A stretch of 64,000 nucleotides of DNA from Sorex araneus (Eukaryota > Chordata > Mammalia > Eulipotyphla > Soricidae): contig NC_073304.1 in assembly GCF_027595985.1 (NCBI RefSeq), positions 45,663,637 to 45,727,636 of the forward strand, in the 5' to 3' direction. A program made the position numbers and the translations under genes. Of the stretch, positions 22,441 through 34,607 are shown one piece after another. A model generated the notes under the pieces. It searched no databases. It saw nothing but the letters and a program-made list of their open reading frames with translations, and was not told the origin of the DNA. Every line of letters begins with the position of its first letter. Position 1 is the first letter of the stretch.

Positions 22441-23486
22441 ACCCCTTGAAGGGCTGTGGTTCTTACGTAGTAGTCCTCTCTCTAGACTAAAGGATACACA
22501 AACTGCCTGAAGTGTGGCAGCTTTCTAGATGGGTAAGAACAGTTTAAATTGACTGTGAAAAAAGGTGGGCAGGTAAATTGCAGTTTTTGAACAGTCACAT
22601 TTAAATCTTAGAATAGTTTTTCCTCCTCTGATCTTTATGATAAATGAGAAAACCTATAACAAAAGCACCTGGCAGGTTGCTGGAGATTGTTTGGGTAGTT
22701 GCAAAAATCTACTGCATATTTTTCTACCTACATTTTTATCTCTACGCAAAATTGGACTAACTAGAATGCTCTTCCCTTCCCCTTTTAAGCTTGGATGTTG
22801 GTTCTAATAGGGGACAATTCAGGATAGAGATGGCAGGTGGTTTCCCAGGATATGTAGAAGAATTTGAGCTGTCTTAAGTGTTTGGGCAGTGGCTCACACA
22901 CTGAATTTGCTCAGAGAGGCCTCCATTTCCCTCTCAGTGATTAGAACAACCTGTTTTCAGTAATACAGTACTTAAACAGCAAGATTGGCATTGCTATCTT
23001 CCAAGATGGTGAAGGCCTAATTAACATTTGAAAATGCTTTGAGATCTTTGGATAAAAGTGTTCTGGAAGCATGAAGTGTTATTATCTTTAGAGTGATATA
23101 GGTCATGTGACACAGGAAGTGGCTTTGAAGGAAAGGAAAACCTTTCATCAGGCAAACTCCTTGGGGTGGTTTGAGCCTGTTTTGAGTGACTCAACATGCC
23201 CGTGTCATCTCTCTCTAGACCATGAATAAAAGAAAGAACTTGGCCTACAGTTTAGCATCTGCCATCATCATTTTTAACTCAATTTAGTGAGCCTGTACAT
23301 TAAAAATTCTACAAATTATGCAAAATCCTAAGCATTTAACACAGCAGTCTTTTAAGACACATTGAATAAATACTGGTGATCACTGTCATTGCTGTGCCAA
23401 TCAGTATAGTTTGAGACTTGTTTCCTCTGAACTTAATGCCTTTACCCAAAGAGCTCAATATTCAGCAATACATGAATACTATTTTT
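22441..23486. other. Mostly unannotated stretch with one old SINE-like patch
   Basis: At about 23025-23110 'tgctttgagatctttggataaaagtgttctggaagcatgaagtgttattatc' resembles the end of an ancient SINE. The rest is unique-looking. Confidence 0.4.
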
Positions 23487-23590
23487 GGCTGTTTTTGGTT
23501 TTTGGACTCCTCCCATCAGGCTCAGGGCTTACTCCTAGTTCTACATTTAAGGATCACTTATGATGGGGTTCAGGTAGTCCAGCAGGGATT
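23487..23590 (-). mobile_element. SINE fragment
   Basis: Reversed body text: 'ctcagggcttactcctagttctacatttaaggatcac'. Confidence 0.45.
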
Positions 23591-23825
23591 TTGAGATGGA
23601 ACTGGGTGGAACCATAAAACTCCTATTTACATTTAAGTCTTGATCAATGCCCAGGATCCCTCCTGGCATGTAATACTGGCCTGAAGTTGGGTACTTAACC
23701 TTTTCCTTTCCCAGCAAGAACTCAAAGTAGAAATTGGGTCTCTTAACTTCTACTTCCCTGATGCTTCTCAAGAGGTCAGTGGAAGGGATTTCCAGAAGAA
23801 CATTTCAAAATTGTTTTCAAGTGGT

Positions 23826-23970
23826 CAGAGAGATACTGCAATGGGTAGGACATTTACTTTGCAGAGGGCCAACCTGGGTTTGATCCTGTGAGCCTGCCAG
23901 GAGTGATCTCTGAGCACAGAGCCTGGAGTAAGCCCTGAGCACCGCCAGGTGTGGCTTCTAAACACAAACA
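23826..23970 (+). mobile_element. Old SOR-type SINE with internal deletion
   Basis: Head 'ggtcagagagatactgcaatggg', 'aacctgggtttgatcctg', then directly 'tgagcctgccaggagtgatctc' and 'gagcaccgccaggtgtggc'. The 'catcccatatggtcccc' portion is missing. Confidence 0.75.
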
Positions 23971-24130
23971 AAAGTATTTCTCATGTGGTTAAGGACTAAG
24001 TGCAGTAAGAATCCTTTCCTTCCATTCATTTGTCTTCTTAGTACCTCCTAGAAATGTAGCAATCAGGACAGGGGTGGAAGTGGCCACCTGGAATATAGTT
24101 CACTTAAGAAAAGCATATTTTGGAGAAATA

Positions 24131-24156
24131 TTTGTGTGTGTGTGTGTGTGTGTGTA
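24131..24156 (+). repeat. (TG)n microsatellite
   Basis: About 13 uninterrupted TG units. Confidence 0.9.
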
Positions 24157-24299
24157 CATACATATACAACACAACTGCTTGTTTGTGAAACCTATTTCCC
24201 TGGCTAGAAGACCAGTGGATTTTTCTCTCTCCAAACCCCCACTCCCCTCCTTTAAAAAAGACAGATTTGTCTCAAATTTTGATCATCTGAACAAAGGAA

Positions 24300-24703
24300 A
24301 GGGTTTTGGGGGGACGTGGCTCACGGGGGGCGGGAGGGAGGGAGGAAAAACCACAGACGGAGGAGGTTTAGCAGGTGAAAGGTGCAGGGCGGAGGAAGGG
24401 GTGCCCAAGAGCTTGCCGGAATAGCGAGGCAGTGGGGCATGCTGGGACGATTTCCCGGATGTTTCTCGGCACCTGTGGGCTGGGAGGTCCCCTGGCAGGC
24501 TCAGGCCCCGAGTCCAGTGGGGTCAAGCACCAAGTCGACCTAATTAAAAGCTCATTACAGCAGCCCAGCCCATTAACGGGCGGATCCACGTGCAAATCCC
24601 TCAGCGCTGGAGCCCTTGCTGTCTCTCTTGCAGGGCCGTCCAGGCAGCCCCGGGGCCTGGAAACTGCAGCCAGTTAAAGAGTCCTTCCCGTCTGCTCATC
24701 AGG
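24300..24703. promoter_or_regulatory. GC-rich candidate regulatory segment
   Basis: A locally GC-rich stretch with CpGs in an otherwise AT-rich area. It holds a homeodomain-type TAATTA at 24540-24545, another 'cattac' context, and an E box CACGTG at 24587-24592 followed by 'caaatc'. It is free of recognisable repeats and begins a long interval with no young SINEs. It could be an enhancer or an upstream alternative promoter; no TATA box or coding start is evident. Confidence 0.35.
24634..24702 (+). other. Candidate non-coding exon
   Basis: A pyrimidine-rich acceptor ('tgctgtctctcttgcag', ending 24633) and a good donor ('catcag|gtacag') bracket 69 bp of GC-rich sequence. It could be a 5' UTR exon of an unidentified gene. 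No frame through it is convincing, and cryptic splice pairs of this quality also arise by chance. Confidence 0.25.
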
Positions 24704-27700
24704 TACAGTTTCTTTCTGGATTCTTTCACATTCCAGTAAATTAGTTTTATATGCTTAAAAACGTTTTAACAAAGAAAGCGCTCTGGTCATCACATGGGTA
24801 AAATAATGAGGGATAAGAGAACTCCGGGCTCCACCTAATCAGAACCAACTAAATCTACTTCGAAAAATGCAGCCTTTCCTGTCCCTGCCCGCCTTTTCAT
24901 TTCTCTTCCACTAGTGGCATTTTGAAATTACCATTCTATAAATCAGACTGTGAGAGCAGCGTTCTCTCTCCTGGTTTTTCTTTCTTTTTTTTTTTTTTTT
25001 TGTATTGTAATTGTTACTGACCTTGACAGAAGATATCAAAAGGTGTTAAGTTTAAAGTTGGTAAATGATGCTATTGTTTGGGAGGTGGGGGGGGAGGGTT
25101 GGTGGTGGTGGTGGAGATGGGGTGGGAGCAGAGGGTTTATCTAGCTTAAAAAAAAGAAAAGAGAAAAAAAGCAGAAGAAAAGGAGGGGGGCGGGGAAATG
25201 CACCCTAACCAGGCTCAAATGAACTGAAATGGATCAAAGTAAACAGAGACATCTAAAAGCTTTTGTAAGTTGAAAGTGGCTATCTGTTGCAGGTCTTGCC
25301 TCATTAACTGCTGATTGAAGCTCTGCTTGGCCCTCTGGGATACCCAACACCCCAGGCCTATCACCAGATGAACTCGGAGTTAGGCGCTTTGCCTTTCCCA
25401 CTGTTGCTTTGCATGGCTCCTTGACCTCAACCTTCTGACGAATGTTTATCCTTCCTACCAGGCAAAGGGAGGAAAGGTTTGTCTTTGAGAATCTTGCTTG
25501 GAATTTCACTTCTGGTCACTGAGGAATTCCCACCTCCAAGAAACGGAAGGCCCAGTGGTGGTATCTCGGCAAGATCTATTCCTAAAGGTAGCCTTGCAGC
25601 TCTGGTGTTCTAAATAAAGCCGCCTCCACCAGAATAGCTGGGGAAAGAGTTCACAGTTTGTTTTTCCCTTGGGTGTTAGCCTCATTTCCATACGTGACTG
25701 GTGAAAGGTGACGATGAGGCCATTTGCTTTAAGATACAGGTATCTGGGGGGGTTCCTAAGGGTCTCAGGCCTTTGTTAGCCTCTTCATCTGGGATCAGAT
25801 GCTGGCAACGGAGGGTTGTCAAGGAGAGGAAAGGAGAAGGCTAGTGGGGGGTGGGTTTGAAAGGGGGTGGGGAAGAGAAGCAGGGTTCTTTGAGTAGGAC
25901 CAGATAGGTCTCTGTGTAGAGTAATATTACAGCTCTTTCTCTCATAAACAAGCTGCATGCCTGCTTCTAAAGATCCATCTGGCATAGCTTTGAGAATGGC
26001 AATAATTACAAGCTGATGATGGACATGGAAAAAAAGCCCTGCTGAGCTAACTCATAAGGAAGTACAGGCCAGGACTGCAGGGAAATTACAGGCTGAAAAC
26101 CTTTCTAGTTTAGGCCTTTTGGTGTTCTTAATCACAGACTTTAAATGTTGTAATAAACACTGTTGCACTTTATTGACCAATTCCCATGACAGGCAAATCT
26201 TTTCCATTTCATTTTATTTTTCCCATTTGCTGTTTGGAAAGCTTCTCCACAGTATCTGACTGGCCCTTGCCAATAGTTCTTTAGCTTTTCTGCGTCTAGA
26301 ATTAGGGAAGTAGGGGTGACTTTTTATTTTCTTCTTAGAAATTTGCAATTTTTTTTTCTTAAATTGCTCTCTGTGTTCTGCAGTTCAGACAGACTTCCAG
26401 GTTCAGGCTAGTGCTATAGTTCTGGTTATTTCAGTCAGGGAGATTGAAAAGGATAAAAGAACAAATTCCAAGAAATAATCTATGATTTTTGTATGATCAG
26501 GTGGTATTATATAGAAACAAGTAAAATTTCACATTAAAAGTTTAATAGTAGATTAATGTAACATTCGGTTCTGATCTTGTTTATAGAGGTGATCCTCATT
26601 TCAAGGATGGATTTGATATTGAAAGAATGATTCTTTTTGAAGTTTTGGAGTGTAATATTTTGTAAGTGCATCTAAAATGTTTTCTTGTCTCAAACATTTT
26701 ATGCCACTTAATGGACCAAAAGCTTTTAGGGAGTCTTCCTGGGAAGGACAAAGTAGAAACAGTGGAAAAGAATTTCCTTTCCTCTGAAGTTTTTGTTATT
26801 AACCTCAAAAATCTATAGCTTAAATACTCTGCCAAAATTAGACTTGAATATAACACATTACCAGTTGTTGTTGAAATTTTAACACCTGCTGTGAAGTTTA
26901 TTCTAATTAACTATGTCAATATTCATGAAAAGAAAAAGTTGTCTTCATTTTATACATTTTAAAAGTCTCTTTTGCACTTGAGTGGTGCCAAAGAGGTGCA
27001 GTTACTTTGCACACCAAAAACACTAGCACTATTGATTGATTTATCTAATAACAATAAAATATTAAAATTAATTAAAAGTTCAAGGTTAAAAATGATGGAA
27101 AATGATGAGTTGGAATTATTTTTGTAAACTAGCTTTTTCAAGTTAACTTTTGCAAAGTGGATCTTATTTAAAAGTTACCCATACAGATTTCAAAGTAGAG
27201 CATGTGAAGATCATTTCATAACTAGTAGATAAGCATCAGAAATGACTTTTGTAAATTATTTCCAAGTCTTTCCCTTCACTACAATTTCTGATTTATATTT
27301 TTTAAGTTTTAATTGTAGTCTTTGTGTTTGTATTCCGACTCTTTGAGAAGGATTATTTAATTGTCTTTTTGCATTTGACTACATGTTCAAGGACTTTTAA
27401 GCTCTGGAGACTATGAACTTGAAGCCATGAAATGGTCTTGAAATAGAAATTTACCGTTAGAACCTCAGTCTCTTATCCTTTCATAAGAATCACTTTACCT
27501 GAAACTTCTTTGTCAGTGAGAAATGTTTTTTTTTTTTTAATATCTAACTCTTTCTTTCTATACAGGCTGGAATTGTTCCTAACAAAAGAAGCATGAATTG
27601 GTGGAAACTATATATTAAATGCAAGACTATTTGTCTAGTTTTCATTAGGTTGCTGAGTGAAAAGCCTCAATTCTCTCTTTTCCCAAGGTACTCAGATATC

Positions 27701-28609
27701 CATGAAGTCCCCCTCAATCTCACACTATCATTTCTCTCACGGGGCCCAATTCAGCTTTAAAGAATTCAACACTTAGTGGTCTTTAGAGAACTGTCAGCAA
27801 TGACAGCAACCAGGGATACTGACATGTCTTATTGTTTACAAAGGATGAGCACAACAAGGCCTCTCGGATGACTTGATAAGCCCCACAACTCCTCTCCTTG
27901 ATTCTGGTCTTTCTGAACCAGCTGCCTTTTGCAGCTAAGCTAGAGACACAAGTATCAAAACTTCATCTAAACACGAACAAGTCAGCAAACAGAGCGACAG
28001 AGATAAAATAGGGCTGCTTAAGATTGCTTTGTAAACAGTAAAAATAGAGAAACAAGAACATATCAGTCCCTGATTCCTGATATGCATAGAGTTCTTATGT
28101 ACTTAGAGGTTGATTAAAAAAAAAAACCAAAACACCAATAAACCTGGAATAACATTAAATTCATGGGTTGTTATTATGGTCTTGAATATTTATTCTCATT
28201 TTCTCACGTCAGTATTTCTCCATTTCTCCAGAAATAGCAGAGTAAGTTCAACTTTGTTTTGTTTTAAACTATTTGGAACATACTGTTTACTATTTAGAGA
28301 ATCCTAAAAGGTCTTGGAAATTGTTTAAATGCTTTTGCCTTTCCTCATTCCTACTTTGTAAAGAGAAACTATCTTATCAGGAAACACTGCCCACTGCTTC
28401 CTCCCACCCTCCCTCATCTTTTTTGTTGCCTTTCAGCACTGGACAAGTGAAGGGAGAAAGAAAAGTTTCATGTGCTAAAGTTGCTCTTGGTCAATGCTTT
28501 TGTGAAATGGTATCTGTCATAACCACCAAATGCGTAGGAATTCAGATAAATTTTTCATTTCTTTGTAATTGATTGGGACAATGCTGATATGTTCTCTTAT
28601 TATTGTTGT
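24704..28609. other. SINE-free interval
   Basis: About 3.9 kb with no young or old SINE, L1 or RTE that I recognise. A G-rich run with quadruplex potential lies at 25081-25130. The open frames here do not resemble proteins. The absence of insertions in a window this repeat-dense is notable. Confidence 0.5.
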
Positions 28610-28614
28610 TGTTG

Positions 28615-28732
28615 TTGTTTTGGGGGTCATACCTAGAGGTGCTCAGGGAATCATGTGCTGCCAGGGATCAGACCGTGATCTCTGGCGTGAATAGCATGTG
28701 CTCAAAATGTTGAGTTACCTCTCTGGCCCCAG
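28615..28732 (-). mobile_element. Old SINE
   Basis: 'gggggtcatacctagaggtgctcagggaatcatgtgctgccagggatcagacc' with '(gtt)n' tail complement and 'ttacctctctggcccc' at the head end. Confidence 0.65.
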
Positions 28733-28739
28733 TGCAATT

Positions 28740-28947
28740 ATCAGATAATAGTTTCTCTACTGGGTCATGTGCCCTCCTGTGGGCCCCCAGGATGATCCAA
28801 GGAGGCTTACAGGTGAAAATTGTGTAAATGGTGGTGGCACCATTTATAAAAATCTAGGGGGCCAATTGATGGGACAGGTGTGGACAGGAAGGAACCAAAA
28901 TTGCAAGGGACCATGGTTAGAAAAAGGTTGAGAAACACTCTTCTAAA
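28740..28947. mobile_element. Possible hAT-type DNA transposon remnant
   Basis: The end 'aaaaaggttgagaaacac' resembles the terminal repeat of Charlie/MER5-like hAT elements. The opposite end is not clear, so this is tentative. Confidence 0.25.
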
Positions 28948-29127
28948 GGGTCAGACTTCCCAAAAATGAACTCGTCCAAGGTACTTAGACAAATTATTTT
29001 ACAATAGGTATTTCCCCCATGTTTTTTTTTTTTTTTTTACATTTATTGCAGACATGCCATTGTTAAAACTAATGTGTAACACAGTCTGCAAAGTGAAGCA
29101 ACATTTTCTTTCTTGGCTTTTAGACTA

Positions 29128-29272
29128 CAAATGGCAGTGTTCAGGGTTGACTCCTGGCTCTGCACTCCTGCCTCTGTCACTCCTGGTGGGTTCAGGGGAC
29201 CAATGTGTGTGCTAGAGATTGAGCCTGGGTTGGCCGTGCACCAGGCAAAGGCCCTACCCACTGTACTATCAA
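29128..29272 (-). mobile_element. Old SOR-type SINE
   Basis: 'gttgactcctggctctgcac', 'tcactcctggtgggttcaggggacc', 'gagattgagcctgggttggccg' and 'ccctacccactgtactatc' are in reverse order of the sense element. Confidence 0.75.
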
Positions 29273-30238
29273 AAAAGCACCCAAAGCACTTTTCTTAAAT
29301 TTAGTAATTTAAAGGCCACATCTGTCACAAACATTGTTGTGTTAGAGTGGTAATTAATTCATGTTGATTATGAGGTAGAATCTTCTTGGTTTCTGTTGTC
29401 TGCTAGTCTTGTTCTCAGGTATGTTGAATCTTGACCAAAGCATGTATCTGTAGAACTGGATATATTCAGTAGAAATTGTTGCTTCATTGCACTTGAATCT
29501 TAGAACTGAAGTAAAACTCATTATTCCTTTTCCATAGATGGTGAAGCTAGGTTGGGGTACCCAGCACGGGGTATAGCATGAGTGATATTATGAACTCAGG
29601 ACTCAGTGTTTTGTAAGTAAGACTTCAATTTTGCCACTTTTCCCCTGTGAACCTAATGTGATGTTGTAGGTACAGTTTAATTGGGAGACTTAGGACAGAA
29701 AGCTTTTTGATTGGACTGTACAGTGTTAAGCCATAGACTGCAAAGTAACAAGCGAATAGTTTTTTGCAATTGATAGTACCACTCCCAAACACTTGGATTA
29801 ATAGCATTTGATAACTTGGAAATGATGCAAGGGAAGAACAGTCACTCAAGGTTAAGGTTTGAGTTTGAAAGAACAGTCAGATTTTTGACTATTGCTGATT
29901 GTGCAGGTGCTGTCTCTCAGTACCCCCTTGATTTGTTTCCCTTCTAGACAAGTTAAATTCATTTTGTCATTTTGAAAGACCAAAGTGTTAATTCTTGTTG
30001 AAATATCCATATTCAGAGTTACTTATTGATAAGGCACAAATATATTCTCTCCCATACATAAAAATCAACTTTCTTGCCAAATTATCCAAATATTTCTATA
30101 TTGGACATCATTTTAGGGGTTATTATTTATTGCTACTCAGTATAGAGTAGGTAAGCTTTCATACTTATATGATATATCCTATGTAGAAGTGTTCAGTTAT
30201 AATTGGGACCTCCAGTATTCCTCCAAGTAGAGTAAGAA
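29273..30238. other. Unannotated stretch
   Basis: A weak reversed MIR-like patch lies at 29515-29620 ('ttccatagatggtgaagctag...gaactcaggactcag'). Otherwise nothing is recognised. Confidence 0.4.
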
Positions 30239-30248
30239 TGTTACTAGT

Positions 30249-30497
30249 TACTGTCACTGTCATCTTGTTGCTTTTTGATTTGCTTGAGTGGGCACTAGTA
30301 ACGTCTCCATTGTGAGACTTGTTGTCACTGTTTTTGGCATATCGAATACCATGCCATGGGGAGCTTGCCAGACTCTGCCATGTGGGCGAGATACTGTCAG
30401 TAGCTTGCCGGCCTCTCTGAGAGGAGAAGAGGAATGGAACCTGGGTCGGCTATGTGCAAGACAAATGCCCTACCTGCTGTGCTATCGCTCCAGCCAG
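30249..30497 (-). mobile_element. Composite RTE-tailed SINE, 10-bp TSD
   Basis: On the minus strand: tRNA-like head ('ggctggagcgatagcacagc', 'cgacccaggttccattcc'), RTE 5' fragment ('atattcgatatgcc' region) and RTE tail ('ggagacgttactagtgcccactcaagcaaatc'). 'tgttactagt' repeats at 30239-30248 and 30498-30507. Confidence 0.9.
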
Positions 30498-30514
30498 TGT
30501 TACTAGTAGAAGGT

Positions 30515-30605
30515 GGAAATAATAGTAAAATGAGGCTCAGAAAGTGATTTAAAACCCAAGGGATATAGATCTTCGCTTCTAGCCTGCTTCTTTTCAAGCT
30601 CAAAT
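30515..30605 (-). mobile_element. Possible MIR fragment
   Basis: 'gtaaaatgaggctcagaaagtgatttaaaaccc' resembles the reversed MIR phrase. Confidence 0.4.
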
Positions 30606-31484
30606 ATATCAACTTTCTATTCCTGCTTCTCTAGATTAGCTCTGGCATTCAGATGTTTGTTCAGTTCCAGCTTTTATTTGTTTGTGAGGTTTTTGTTTGT
30701 TTTTCACCTAAGCTTGGGAAATAATTGTGTAGTTTAAGGTTCGTCTACTCTTGAGTTTATGTGCTATTTTCAAGGACAGGTACCTTCTTTTCTTGGTAAA
30801 TTCATTGGCTTGTTTTTGCCCCATTCAGACCTCTTATATGCAGATAGGATACCATGAGATCTGCTAGCATGCAAAATAGAGATAAAAGCATTAAAAAAAA
30901 AGTCTTCCTGTACACAGGCCTGCTTTATAATAAACCCAAACAGTGCAGGAATTAAGATGTTGTTGAAATGCCTGAGTGTCTCTGCCCTTTTATTACGTTC
31001 AGGGTGATGAGGTCATGGCTTACTGTTTAACTTATATGGTGCAATTAAGAGATTCATTTCTTAAGGTGATTCATCTGAGGAAGAGTTGACTCAAAGGTTT
31101 TAGAGAGAGACAAGGTTTTAGAGAGAGACAGGACTCATATGAGAAGATGTTGGAAAATTATGATTTTCTTTTGGAAGTTTGAGTTTATTATTTTCATTTT
31201 AGGCAAAAATGAGAATTTCAAAAAGCCTTTCTCAGATTTCTAGTAAGAGGGAATTTGATTGCTTAATGCCAATAAGGCTGAAGAGATAATTTTAGTACTT
31301 GGCTAGTTTCTATCTGAAATTGTGGCATAAATGTGAATTAAATATTTTATTAAGATAATCACTAGATATCTTATGTGTAAGGATGTTTACACTAAACTTC
31401 CTATCTTTGTTGTATGTATAAATTATATTGCATACAAATTTTTATTGTGATGTATATTTGTTGAGCCTTGATAGAACTCAATTA
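30606..31484. other. Unannotated stretch
   Basis: A direct duplication of 'ggttttagagagagaca' sits at about 31096-31130. Nothing else is recognised. Confidence 0.4.
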
Positions 31485-31590
31485 TGGGATCACTATTGGT
31501 GGTGCTCAGGGTATCGTGTGGGATGCCAGGAATCTGGATTGGCTGCATGCAAGGCAAATGCCCTACCAGCTGTACTATCTCTGTAGCTCC
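31485..31590 (-). mobile_element. Old SINE fragment
   Basis: 'gggatcactattggtggtgctcaggg...gggatgccaggaatctggattggctgc...actatctctgtagctcc'. Confidence 0.65.
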
Positions 31591-31904
31591 TGATTGGACT
31601 CCTTTAAATGCAGCATTTAAGTTCCTATTTCTGAAAGAGAAATAGTCTCTGTATTTGGTCAAGGTGAAGTTATGAATTATAGTCAGTCCCTTTATAAGTA
31701 TATGTGACTATGAAAATGTTGAAAGGCAATGGATTAGGTCATCTTTATTCTTTATATCAGACATTCATGGGCTTTAGTTTGTATGGTATTTATTGAAACT
31801 CATTCCCTCCCTCTACATCTTCTTTGATCATGATTCTCATCTTGGTCTTTCATCTGTGATTCATATTCTAGGGAAAATTCATAATTTACATACTTTTCAG
31901 TTCA

Positions 31905-32810
31905 CTATAAGAACCATTTATGAAATGCCTGTCACAGGTAAAGCACTGTGCTTGACACCAGATGGTTTTTAGAGAGTTTGACTACTGTGTCTGTCCTTTA
32001 AGAGGAGACAGAAAAGTCTGCAACAATGAATGCAAGTCAGATTAGAACAAACTGTATAATAAAGCTGTATGAGGTTTTACATGTGCTGTGATGAAGGAAC
32101 AATTCATTTTGCTTGGGAATCAGGTAAGATTTCTAGACGTGATGATGTTTGAAATAGTCTTTATAGGAGAAACAGGAATTGAGTACGTGAATCTAGAGAA
32201 AAAAAGCGAGTTCCAGAAAAAAGTACAAGGTTCTAGAAGTGTGGAGACCTATGATATGGCCTAACAAAGGAGATGAGTCTCTTCTGGATCAAGCATTAGC
32301 TGTGTGTGAGGAAATAATACGAAGTAAGATTTGAAGTTTAGAACAACTTAATTTTATTATATCTTTGAATATTATGGTAAGAAATTTGGACTTTATTCTA
32401 AAAAAACCCCAGAATATTAGAAAAAGTTTTTGGACTGAGGGCATGCCATGATTAGAACTGTAACTTTAAAAGGTCAGGGATGTTGGGCAGGAGCGATAGC
32501 ACAGTGGGTAGGGTGTTTGCCTTGCATGCGGCCAACCCAGGTTTGATTCCCAGCATCCCATATGGTCCCCTGAGCATTGCCAGGAGTAATTCCTGAGTGC
32601 AGAGCCAGGAGTAACCCCTTATATCGCCAGGTGTGACCCAAAAAAAGAAAAAAAAAAGGTCAGGGATGTGAACGATGACTTGGGGTAGAAAGAAAACAGA
32701 ATGGTGACAGAAACCTTTGGACAGTTATTGCAGGAATTAAAATATAGATTATTGGACAGTGATAGAAGAAATGAGAGAGTAATACAAAAAGACTAGGATG
32801 TGCTGGCATC
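31905..32810 (+). mobile_element. Ancient mammalian repeat interrupted by a SINE
   Basis: 'gaaatgcctgtcacaggtaaagcactgtgcttgacacc', 'gtaagaaatttggactttattctaa' and, after the SINE, 'cagaaacctttggacagttattgcaggaattaaaatatag' keep the order of an old repeat also seen at 19860-20671. Lineage-specific SINE 32484-32653 lies inside it. Confidence 0.45.
32484..32653 (+). mobile_element. Young SOR-type SINE with 16-bp TSD
   Basis: Nearly consensus copy: 'ggcaggagcgatagcacagtg', 'ggccaacccaggtttgattcc', 'catcccatatggtcccctg', 'gtgacccaaaaaaag'. A perfect 'aaaaggtcagggatgt' at 32468-32483 and 32654-32669 frames it. The head carries clear A-box and B-box promoter elements. Confidence 0.95.
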
Positions 32811-34576
32811 CCCATAGGACCCTAGAGTTTCTGCTTATTGCAATTGATAATGGAGAAGCCACGGCAAACTGAGATAAGGAAATCTAGGATAAGAAGGTTT
32901 GAGGCAAGACTGTATTTAAGTTGACAATGTAAAGATAGTTAAGAATACATACCATTTTTTTCCTTTCTTTTTTTAAAGAACAAGTTTGATCCAACTATTT
33001 GTCTTAGATATCTATTCCTGGGAATTTATACTATTTTACTTTTTGCTTAGGACCTTGACATTTTCTCCCCAAATGTGAGGTAAAAGGCACAGTTGCTTTA
33101 TCACTTGAGTTTCTCTCTACTTGACCCTAATTTGAAGGTATTTTTGAAGAGCATCTTGAGCTTAACTTAAGATAGACTCTTTAGCCTAAATCCCCTTACT
33201 CTGTCCATATTCGTGAGGCCATTTGAAATCCTTACTAGTGCTTATAGGATTCTCAGAATTACACAGCTTTGGCCTCTGTGAAGCTGAACTGGAGCCAAAA
33301 TGGAATCTTGGATCATGTATCTCCCACCGGTTAAGAAGCTGCCAGCCTCCATCCCAGTGGGTGGAAATGGAAACCAACCCCCGAGGAAATCATGGCTGCA
33401 CATGGGAGTCTGCTCCTTCTGGTGCTTCCTCTCTTCAAGGAGGAAGGAAACCGTGGGCTTTCCTGGGCATTTTTCTTGTTCTCACATGGGGAGAGGAAGA
33501 GTCTCGGCCTTTAGAGTTTGCATAGTGAACCTAAGGCTCAAAGGCTTTTCACAGAGCCAAGGGTTCCTGTGTCTGAACTGTTGTTTCTTTCTCTTCCCTT
33601 CCCCTTCCTGTGCCGTGCACTTTGTTCCACTTCCAGCAGTGTCTTATTGGAGAGCTGGAATTTTAAAGCCTGTGCTTGGCCTCAGGATGGACAAACCAAA
33701 TGGAAGGAAAAGGCTGTGTCACTCTACTTTTTTCCCCCTGTGAATAAAAGGTAACTGAATTAAATTTTCAGACTCTATTAGATTTGCTTACCCCAGATCC
33801 AGTGAACAGTCCACTCGGAAGGTGGTGAGAAATATCAAATGCCAATCAACTTTTCATCTGACAAGTTCATTGTGAAATTTGCAGTACGAACTTGGTTTAC
33901 TAATTATATCAAATATTAAACAATCTCAGGCAGCAAATTTAGCTTTGGATCTTTGTAAAGCAAAGTATAATGGGTGGTATACCCAAGGGAAGCTATGAGT
34001 TTAGGCACTGTTCATTTTATTCGAGAATTAAGTTTATTTAGGCTCTCTGGGTCCCAGTTCTCACCCAAGACAATCAAGAACATTCTTCTTCTTTTTCTCC
34101 CCCTTCTTCAGGCTCTTAAGGTTTGGCATAAAATTTCTCATCTAAATGCTTTAGATGATTATATTAGGAATGGGTAGGATAAAATAAATCTTCAGGGTGT
34201 ACTGAAATACCCACCTTTCCTGCAGTTGTAGCCATTTGTCATCTGCCTAGCATATTGATGGGTGTGCTCCGTGAAACAAAAAGAAGACACCACAACTTTG
34301 CTGAGAGAGGGGAGAGGGCCGGGCTCGAGGAGGGCAGGACCTAATCATAATCTCAGTGCAGGCTGTGGTCTCTTCAAGCTCATGTTTAAGGGGAATCCTC
34401 AAGGGGGAAAAAGTATGTCTTCACTCTCACCCCTCTATTTAGAGATGGAGTTTGTGGAGGAAAAGTTAGAAATGGGTTACATACTGGTTTGTTTGTAATC
34501 AACTGACTTTAATTCTCCAGAGTAGAGAATTTGAGGGCAGAAATGCAAAGGACAGCTTATAATTTTGGTTACTTAT

Positions 34577-34607
34577 GCAAAGCGATGAGCAACGGGATGA
34601 CAGTGAT
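34577..34607 (+). mobile_element. Minimal RTE 3'-tail insertion (31 bp)
   Basis: The stretch 'gcaaagcgatgagcaacggg' followed by 'atgacagtgat' matches the RTE tail with one mismatch and stops there. No more of the element is present. I could not find a TSD. Confidence 0.65.

Noticed and set aside
33223..33754. Overlapping 78-147 codon frames in a SINE-poor area
   Set aside because: Open in several frames at once, low-complexity hydrophobic ends, no recognisable domain.
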